Shown: positions 1-5,030 of the stretch, piece by piece
How positions within the stretch are numbered: the first letter of the stretch is position 1
Layout: every line of letters begins with the position of its first letter
Source: CAINVV01 sp037440345
GTDB taxonomy: Bacteria; Bacteroidota; Bacteroidia; Bacteroidales; Prolixibacteraceae
Assembly: GCA_037440345.1 (NCBI GenBank)
Contig: JBBIUJ010000222.1
Span: 1-7,248 of the forward strand
Direction of reading: 5' to 3'
DNA: 7,248 nucleotides
Program-made: the position numbers and the translations under genes
Notes under the pieces: generated by a model
Told to the model about the DNA's origin: nothing
The model's database searches: none
What the model saw: only the letters and a program-made list of their open reading frames with translations

Positions 1-165
1 GTCGGCACGGATGGTTTCAAGGCCATGACAGAAATAAGCGCCAGCCTCGGAACGATCAAAAATGCCACAGTGCTAACTTCTACCCTGGATACCATGAAAA
101 CAGTAACGGATAAAGTTGGAAGTGCCTCACTCAATACGTTTGTCAAGAATATTTCTTTACGATAG
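1..165 (+). CDS. 3' end of an upstream gene, product not recognised (partial)
   Basis: Frame 1 is open from the first base to a TAG at 163-165 and gives the last 54 residues of a protein. The segment is polar, rich in Thr, Ser, Lys and Ala, without cysteine, tryptophan or a membrane segment, and ends NISLR. It could form amphipathic helices. Only 5 nt separate its stop from the next ATG at 171, so it is very likely in the same transcript as the tape measure gene. In Afp/PVC-type loci the gene before the tape measure is usually a fibre or baseplate protein, so a structural role is plausible. That is inferred from position only: no motif in these 54 residues identifies the family. Confidence 0.75.
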   Translation, partial: VGTDGFKAMTEISASLGTIKNATVLTSTLDTMKTVTDKVGSASLNTFVKNISLR

Positions 166-170
166 AAACA

Positions 171-1748
171 ATGGAGTTATCCCATAGGATTTTCAGACAG
201 AGATGGCAAGTTTCAATACCAACGGAGGAGCGGGCTTTTGCGATCCGGAAAGAGCTTCGCCAGGAGTGGGAGGGAAGGCTGTTGCCCATCTTTGAGAGAG
301 CTTTCAGCGAGAACATCCCCGCAGATGAAATAATACGTATTCCGAGAATTGAAATCAAATTGAAAGTATCTGATGGCAAAGAACTTTGGGGGGATATTGA
401 ACAAGGACTGTATGTGCAACTTTCAGATCTGCTCAAAGTAGAAAATCCGGATTCCAGCAAAAGTAAAAGCAATAGGTATGAATCGGCCACAATTTCCATC
501 AATCAATTCACGTTTGAGTTGGTTCTTTATTATCTGGAGAATGGCGTATTGCCTGGATATTCAACTTATCAGCGAGACGAAGTGGTAGCGGTTTTACCGG
601 AAACCATCCAGGGAAACCGGCAACAATTGGTGGAATATATCCGTACGAAAAGGGTTTCGCAGCCCTTTCTGTTCAGGCTTATCCAGTTTCTTCAGGTAGA
701 TGAAATTGTAAGGCTTACTGAAGAGGTAAGCAGGACTTTGCCACAGGTTGCAAAAGAGGAGTTGAATTTACTTCAGCAGGGGTTGTTAATTTCTGAACTA
801 AGTCATTTTAATCTACATACCTCCAAAATGCTGGTGGCAGCCTTCCTTCAGGCAGCCAATAGTCATGATAATCCAACCTCTGTCCCAAATTGGAAGGAAG
901 CTGCATCCAGGGTGCTATCCAAAGAGGGATTGTTCTATTATGAGCGGTTTTTTTCTTTTCTCCACAAGAAATCAAGGCTCTCTCCATCCTCTGTCCATTG
1001 GAAAAATCACTTCTCCGGTCCTTCTGAATATCTCGTGATGAAAAGGCAGAATGTTGTCAGTCAGCTTCCTGGTAAGGATGTAGTGGCAAATTTTTGGAGA
1101 TGTGAAGAAAAAGATGAGATCTCAAACCGGAAGGAGATCTCTGAGCCGATTGACTATTTGGCTGGTGCAAAAACATCAAAAAGTTCCTCTTCGGTACTTT
1201 TAAACGCTGATCATTCACCACGAAATACGGGTGAATCGGGTATTTCTGTCCAGAATGCCGGTTTGATGATCTTGCATCCCTTTTTCGGAAGCCTTTTTAC
1301 CAATTCCGGGATTATTTCCAGGGATGATAAGCGAATTCCGGTTAGAAATCTTTCAAAAGCTGCGGCATTGCTTCATTTTGTGGCCACCGGACGTGAAGAG
1401 TTGTTCGAGTTTGAACTGGGATTCATTAAGCCTCTGCTTGGAATGGATCCAACAGACCCATTGGCTGTTTCGAAGGGATTGCTTAATCAAAAACAGATGG
1501 AGGAAGCCGAATCGATGCTTCAGGCGGTGGTAAGTCATTGGAGCTCTCTCGGAAATACATCCATTGGTGGTTTAAGGGCCACATTTGTTCAGCGCAATGG
1601 AATGCTCTTCCCATTTGAAAATGGATGGAAGGTGATTCTGGAAAGCGCTGCCTTCGATATGTTGTTAAACACGATTCCATGGAGTTACTCGATCATCAAA
1701 CTACCATGGATGGATAAACCAATCTATACCGAATGTCAAAAGAACTGA
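171..1748 (+). CDS. Contractile injection system tape measure-family protein (Afp14/Pvc14-like)
   Basis: The 525-aa product matches by eye the family annotated as contractile injection system tape measure protein, thought to set particle length or act in the tube lumen/baseplate during assembly. Recognisable parts are an N-terminal charged block (about 4-80, with the RLLPIFERAF stretch), a leucine/tyrosine-rich segment ending NGVLPGYS (residues 124-131), and a polar linker (about 312-360). The most diagnostic part is the C-terminal block. It begins NAGLMILHPFF at residue 362, continues with LLHFVATG near 400 and SHW (455-457), then GLRATFVQR (467-475), and ends with NTIPWSYSIIKLPWM (500-514). 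There is no signal peptide or membrane span, as expected for a particle assembled in the cytoplasm. The ATG lies 5 nt after the upstream stop. The 3' end overlaps the ATPase gene by 16 nt. No Shine-Dalgarno sequence is visible. The name reflects family annotation; the measuring function of this short, non-repetitive protein is not shown by sequence. Confidence 0.9.
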   Translation: MELSHRIFRQRWQVSIPTEERAFAIRKELRQEWEGRLLPIFERAFSENIPADEIIRIPRIEIKLKVSDGKELWGDIEQGLYVQLSDLLKVENPDSSKSKSNRYESATISINQFTFELVLYYLENGVLPGYSTYQRDEVVAVLPETIQGNRQQLVEYIRTKRVSQPFLFRLIQFLQVDEIVRLTEEVSRTLPQVAKEELNLLQQGLLISELSHFNLHTSKMLVAAFLQAANSHDNPTSVPNWKEAASRVLSKEGLFYYERFFSFLHKKSRLSPSSVHWKNHFSGPSEYLVMKRQNVVSQLPGKDVVANFWRCEEKDEISNRKEISEPIDYLAGAKTSKSSSSVLLNADHSPRNTGESGISVQNAGLMILHPFFGSLFTNSGIISRDDKRIPVRNLSKAAALLHFVATGREELFEFELGFIKPLLGMDPTDPLAVSKGLLNQKQMEEAESMLQAVVSHWSSLGNTSIGGLRATFVQRNGMLFPFENGWKVILESAAFDMLLNTIPWSYSIIKLPWMDKPIYTECQKN

Positions 1749-3082
1749 CCGATAATGCCCATGACCTTAACCTTGAGATGGATTGGTTTGCCAATGTTTT
1801 AAACGGAAGGCTAAATTTTTATTTTGATAAGCCCGGATCAAAAGAGGATGTTTCATCCATATTCCCGTCTGAGTTTATACCGAGTGAATCTTTTTATGCA
1901 AAATTTATCAGGGAGAACCAGTTGAACCACTCCGAACGGTTGATACTGATTCTGGCCATGATCCCGCATATCAAGCCTCAGTTGCTTGATGTCCTTTGGG
2001 TTCAGAACATGAGCACGATGAGGGGATTTACTGAATTCGGCGGACTAAAAGGGATCAATCATTCCGGTTTTATCCCTACCGGGGAAACGGCAGCCTTTAT
2101 CCTTGCCGGGGAAAATCTGGAACGGAGGTTTGAGATGACCCGTATCTTCGAAGGGGACCATTTCTTTGCCAAACAGAATGTTCTCTCCCTGGCGCCACCA
2201 CAGACGGGTGAACCGATGCTGAGCGGAGCCCTGCAAATATCGAGGGAATACCTCAACTGGTTTGTGACAGGCATTGAAAGAAAACCCAATTACAACACCG
2301 ATTTTCCCGCGAGGCTCATCGAAACAGAGCTGGATTGGGACCATCTGGTTCTTCCATCTTATACACTTGAGCAGTTGGAGGAGATCAGGTACTGGATCAT
2401 GCATGGAAATACCCTTTTAAAAGAGTGGGGGATGAGCCGGAACCTGAAACCGGGATATACCACGCTTTTCTACGGATTACCCGGTACCGGCAAGACTTTC
2501 TCAGCCTGTCTGCTTGGAAAGCATTGCGGCGTTGATGTTTATAAGATTGATTTGAGCATGATCATTTCCAAATACATCGGAGAGACGGAGAAAAACCTTT
2601 CCCGGATTTTCGATATGGCCGAAAATAAGAATTGGATCCTCTTCTTCGACGAAGCTGACGCACTCTTTGGCAAAAGATCGAAAGTGGAGGACTCGCACGA
2701 TCGGTATGCCAACCAGGAGATCAGCTACCTGCTTCAACGAATTGAAGAGTTCAACGGGGTGGTGATCCTGGCTTCGAACCTCAAAAACAATATTGATGCG
2801 GCTTTTTTGCGAAGGTTTCAGTCGGTCATTCAATTCCCGATGCCCAAACCTGCCGAGAGAGCCCGTATCTGGAAGAATGCCTTTTCGGACAAAGCAATAT
2901 TAGAGAAGAAGGTTGACCTGGACAAGGTCGCAGAGCAGCATGAAATCTCCGGTGGCACCATCATGAATGTTGTCCGTACCGTTTCGCTGAAGGCGATCAG
3001 CCGTGGCGACAACAAAATCCTGTCGGCCGACATGGAGGAGGCCATACGTCGCGAATTTATGAAAGAAGGAAGAACTTTTTAA
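1733..3082 (+). CDS. AAA+ ATPase of contractile injection system (Afp15/Pvc15-like)
   Basis: The 449-aa protein has a family-specific N-terminal region of about 200 residues followed by one complete AAA+ module. Visible motifs are Walker A GLPGTGKT (248-255), a pore-loop-like KYIG (280-283), Walker B FFDEAD (304-309, with D306 and E307), sensor 1 N349, paired candidate arginine fingers R360/R361 in AAFLRRF, and a sensor-2-type GGTIMN (407-412). All key residues are intact, so it should bind and hydrolyse ATP. In Afp/PVC loci an AAA+ ATPase directly follows the tape measure gene and is linked to particle assembly; exactly what it remodels is not settled. It is cytoplasmic, with no signal or membrane segment. 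The start at 1733 lies inside the preceding gene, giving a 16-nt overlap that suggests translational coupling. A housekeeping FtsH- or spastin-like ATPase is less likely because of the neighbour and the distinctive N-terminus. Confidence 0.95.
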   Translation: MSKELTDNAHDLNLEMDWFANVLNGRLNFYFDKPGSKEDVSSIFPSEFIPSESFYAKFIRENQLNHSERLILILAMIPHIKPQLLDVLWVQNMSTMRGFTEFGGLKGINHSGFIPTGETAAFILAGENLERRFEMTRIFEGDHFFAKQNVLSLAPPQTGEPMLSGALQISREYLNWFVTGIERKPNYNTDFPARLIETELDWDHLVLPSYTLEQLEEIRYWIMHGNTLLKEWGMSRNLKPGYTTLFYGLPGTGKTFSACLLGKHCGVDVYKIDLSMIISKYIGETEKNLSRIFDMAENKNWILFFDEADALFGKRSKVEDSHDRYANQEISYLLQRIEEFNGVVILASNLKNNIDAAFLRRFQSVIQFPMPKPAERARIWKNAFSDKAILEKKVDLDKVAEQHEISGGTIMNVVRTVSLKAISRGDNKILSADMEEAIRREFMKEGRTF

Positions 3083-3264
3083 GTTAAAAACAATGTCATC
3101 ATCCAATATATAATTCTGTATTGCACAGCCAATCTGCACGATACCTAATTGTCAATTGTCAACTGTCCATTGTCAATTTATTAGTGCTTATTGATTGTAT
3201 CATTGAAGTGGGGCAGCCGAAAACCTTACAGAGTAGGCACCAATGAATGCTAAAATGACAGATC
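3083..3264. other. Non-coding spacer between ATPase and the 484-aa protein gene
   Basis: This 182-nt AT-rich spacer breaks the tight packing of the upstream genes. It holds a tandem heptamer at 3148-3175, described separately. A weak match to the Bacteroidota -7 box (TAnnTTTG) is seen as TATCATTG at 3198-3205, but I found no convincing -33 partner, so no promoter is called. No hairpin followed by a T run is evident after the ATPase stop. The spacer may hold a promoter for the next gene, or simply mark an insertion point for accessory genes. Confidence 0.6.
3148..3175. repeat. Tandem heptamer ATTGTCA, four units
   Basis: Four consecutive 7-bp units are visible: ATTGTCA (3148-3154), ATTGTCA (3155-3161), ACTGTCC (3162-3168, two changes) and ATTGTCA (3169-3175), followed by a partial ATTTA. 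Heptamer tandem arrays of this kind occur in intergenic DNA of several bacterial groups and are usually variable in copy number. No function can be read from the sequence. Its location 90 bp before the next start leaves open an effect on transcription. Confidence 0.8.
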
Positions 3265-4719
3265 ATGATTACAACTTCAACCTGGGCAGAAGTGCCCATT
3301 AATTTAACAGAAGGATTGGGCGATCCGGTATGGGCCGGAGCCGGTAAAATGGCCATTCCCGGAGGATTTCTCAACACCAAGAATGACGCGCTTTTTCTCT
3401 ATGCAGCACTGGATATTGTCAGTGATACCGTGAATGACAGCGGTGCGGGTGATTATTTTTGGTTTACGTTCGACTGTAACCGGGATGGAAACATCACACC
3501 AAATGTCGACACCAATTATAGCATTTATCCACAAATGCCGAATAAAATTGGCCGGCAGTTTTACCTGGCTCCCGGCACTTGGACGGGCCTCACTCCGGAT
3601 CAGACTGTTTTCAAAACAGCCTTTGAAACCTCTCCGGATGGTGCAGTCCCTCATAGAGTTTGGAAATTCAAATTCAAACTGACCGATCTGAATGTTGCCC
3701 TTGGAGGTTTCTTTTGGTGGCCGCCTTTTACCCGGTTTGGCCTCAAAATTCATTCTACAACACCAGCTATTGAGGGAGATACACCGGCTAATTTCTGGAC
3801 CAGTTTCGCCGCTTTGCATACCCTCTATTTTTCGAGGAGACCAGCAATCAGCCCGGCCTTAATGGGCCCTGTCATTGGTTGTGTTGGCTTAATCCCTACC
3901 ACGAAGATCAACAGTGTCAGCGGAAAGGCTACAACTGATCCAGGGTACATGGTCCAGGTACAAAATGCAGCTTTTGGCGGATTGCTCAACATCATCGGGA
4001 ACCAGCCAAATTTGCGCAGTCTGATTACGGCAAGTGGCGCAACGTTCATCAAGGTTAAGCATAGGGCCGGTACCGTTGCTCCTATGACTGATTTCATAAC
4101 TGCCTGGTACAATTACAAATGGAGCATACCAGCCAACGATTATGTACTAGAATCTTTTAGTCCGGATGCCGGCAATTTTTACAAATTGCAAGATATCACG
4201 GTAGATTATTCAATACATGATTTGTTGTTCCAATTTGACTCAGGTCAACTTTCGCAAGGTATTCACCAGTTTCAGGTGGAGTTTTACAATGCCTCCAAAA
4301 GTCCGATTGTAGTGCCGGCTCAAATTCTGACACTCAGCATCGACAATACCGTACCAATCGTAAAAATCAACTCCGTCAAACATGGGACTACCGCGCTCAA
4401 TGCATGTGACATTGTCCAAATGACGGGACCTACTGATGGTATAGTAGTCAATTTTGACGCCAGTGATCCGGAAAACAATGTGCTTAGTTATTCCGTCTAT
4501 GCCGTTTGGGGTGACGGTGCATCGGCCACTTTGGCTTCAGATTCCTATACACTGGCAAAAGGCGATTGGGGTGGTGTGCAAAATCAGAATACGCCACTTT
4601 GGGTTCCTGTCAGGACCTGCGCCCACTCCATCAATGTGTTGGCATATTCCAGAACCACCAATGGTTATGGTTACATCCGGTACAATTCGGTGAGTCGGTA
4701 CATCACCATCATGAAATAG
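3265..4719 (+). CDS. Signal-less multi-module beta-sandwich protein, candidate eCIS-associated binding protein or cargo
   Basis: The 484-aa product is not one I can name with certainty. Residues about 1-190 read like a CBM9/DOMON-type carbohydrate-binding sandwich: alternating hydrophobic strands, many aromatics, and the segment DYFWFTFDCNRDGNITPN (63-80). Within it, D70, N72, D74, G75 and I77 fit a DxNxDGxI calcium-loop pattern. A short linker leads to two further units that begin with the same PxxKINSV phrase (residues 211-218 and 364-371), suggesting related Ig-like folds. The last unit has two cysteines, in NACDIV and RTCAHS, which might pair. There is no signal peptide, lipobox or sorting domain, so the protein is not a normal secreted adhesin. 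Beside an eCIS operon this fits a fibre/receptor-binding subunit or a cargo loaded in the cytoplasm (inference). The ATG at 3265 is the first possible start, because an in-frame TGA lies at 3256-3258. No ribosome binding site is evident. Confidence 0.85.
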   Translation: MITTSTWAEVPINLTEGLGDPVWAGAGKMAIPGGFLNTKNDALFLYAALDIVSDTVNDSGAGDYFWFTFDCNRDGNITPNVDTNYSIYPQMPNKIGRQFYLAPGTWTGLTPDQTVFKTAFETSPDGAVPHRVWKFKFKLTDLNVALGGFFWWPPFTRFGLKIHSTTPAIEGDTPANFWTSFAALHTLYFSRRPAISPALMGPVIGCVGLIPTTKINSVSGKATTDPGYMVQVQNAAFGGLLNIIGNQPNLRSLITASGATFIKVKHRAGTVAPMTDFITAWYNYKWSIPANDYVLESFSPDAGNFYKLQDITVDYSIHDLLFQFDSGQLSQGIHQFQVEFYNASKSPIVVPAQILTLSIDNTVPIVKINSVKHGTTALNACDIVQMTGPTDGIVVNFDASDPENNVLSYSVYAVWGDGASATLASDSYTLAKGDWGGVQNQNTPLWVPVRTCAHSINVLAYSRTTNGYGYIRYNSVSRYITIMK

Positions 4720-4737
4720 GTTTAGACTGTTTAAATT

Positions 4738-4957
4738 TTACACAGAGAATAATTATATAATAAACGAGAACTTATCGTGGATAGAATTTTTTGCCTTTGG
4801 ATAAATTTCAGAGAAAAATCGAGAGTTCACTGAGTTTAAAAATCGCAAGCGATTTTTCTCTCAGTGCACTCTGGGATTCCTCAAGTATTTCGTTGATCAG
4901 GCAACAATTTCAAAGCCATTTTTAGATTCATGCAATAGTAATAATTTCTCTGTGTAA
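4738..4957. repeat. 220-bp segment bounded by 12-bp perfect inverted repeats (MITE-like or structured RNA)
   Basis: TTACACAGAGAA at 4738-4749 is the exact reverse complement of TTCTCTGTGTAA at 4946-4957. The match stops after 12 bp in both directions. A 12-bp perfect inverted pair is unlikely by chance in a gap this small. The enclosed segment has no ORF and contains a strong central hairpin (4823-4871). This is the layout of a miniature inverted-repeat element or intergenic palindromic repeat, or of an RNA whose ends pair. I see no clear target-site duplication outside the repeats, so transposition is not demonstrated. Confidence 0.6.
4823..4871. terminator. Nested hairpin between convergent arms; possible transcription terminator
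   Basis: The core AAAAATCGC (4838-4846) and GCGATTTTT (4849-4857) form a perfect 9-bp inverted repeat around AA; in RNA this is about 8 pairs with a CAAG loop. Outer arms GAGTTCACTGAG (4823-4834) and CTCAGTGCACTC (4860-4871) pair with one mismatch, separated from the core by 3 nt on the left and 2 nt on the right. The core's A run on one side and T run on the other could let it act as a terminator on either strand, which would suit the end of the gene stopping at 4719. The core is AT-rich and the outer arm continues past the T run, so it is not a classic intrinsic terminator. Confidence 0.45.
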
Positions 4958-5030
4958 TAATACCATATGATTTCTTAATATCCCGGCCGCATTGGCCCAT
5001 CGCTTTCTGATATTCAATATAGAATGAAAG

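Larger units (their letters stand above)
4720..5030. other. Non-coding spacer with structured repeat element
   Basis: This 311-nt gap has no credible gene on either strand. Most of it (4738-4957) is bounded by perfect 12-bp inverted repeats and contains a central nested hairpin, both listed separately. The last 70 nt before the start at 5031 contain no clear Shine-Dalgarno sequence and no convincing Bacteroidota -33/-7 promoter pair. The spacer is AT-rich compared with the flanking genes, except for a short GC-rich patch at about 4981-5002. Confidence 0.7.

Noticed and set aside
143..502. 119-codon minus-strand open frame across the start of the tape measure gene
   Set aside because: It overlaps two well-supported + strand frames, and its product is low-complexity Leu/Ser-rich.
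3148..3175. Heptamer array considered as a CRISPR remnant
   Set aside because: Units are 7 bp with no spacers between them, so it is a simple tandem repeat.
3198..3205. TATCATTG considered as a Bacteroidota -7 promoter box
   Set aside because: It has a mismatch in the TTTG part and no suitable -33 TTG element at the expected distance.
3243..3302. A 19-codon frame (MNAKMTDHDY...) overlapping the start of the 484-aa protein gene, considered as a leader peptide or frameshifted N-terminus
   Set aside because: It stops at 3300-3302, has no ribosome binding site, and nothing shows that its sequence belongs to the following protein. The 3265 start already precedes the fold.
3304..3819. 171-codon open frame on the minus strand inside the 484-aa protein gene
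   Set aside because: It is antisense to a frame with clear protein-like character, and its translation has no coherent motif or domain. Taken as a shadow of the real gene.
4566..4760. 64-codon + strand frame at the end of the 484-aa protein gene
   Set aside because: It lies in another frame of a supported gene, is His/Trp/Cys-rich and has no recognisable feature.
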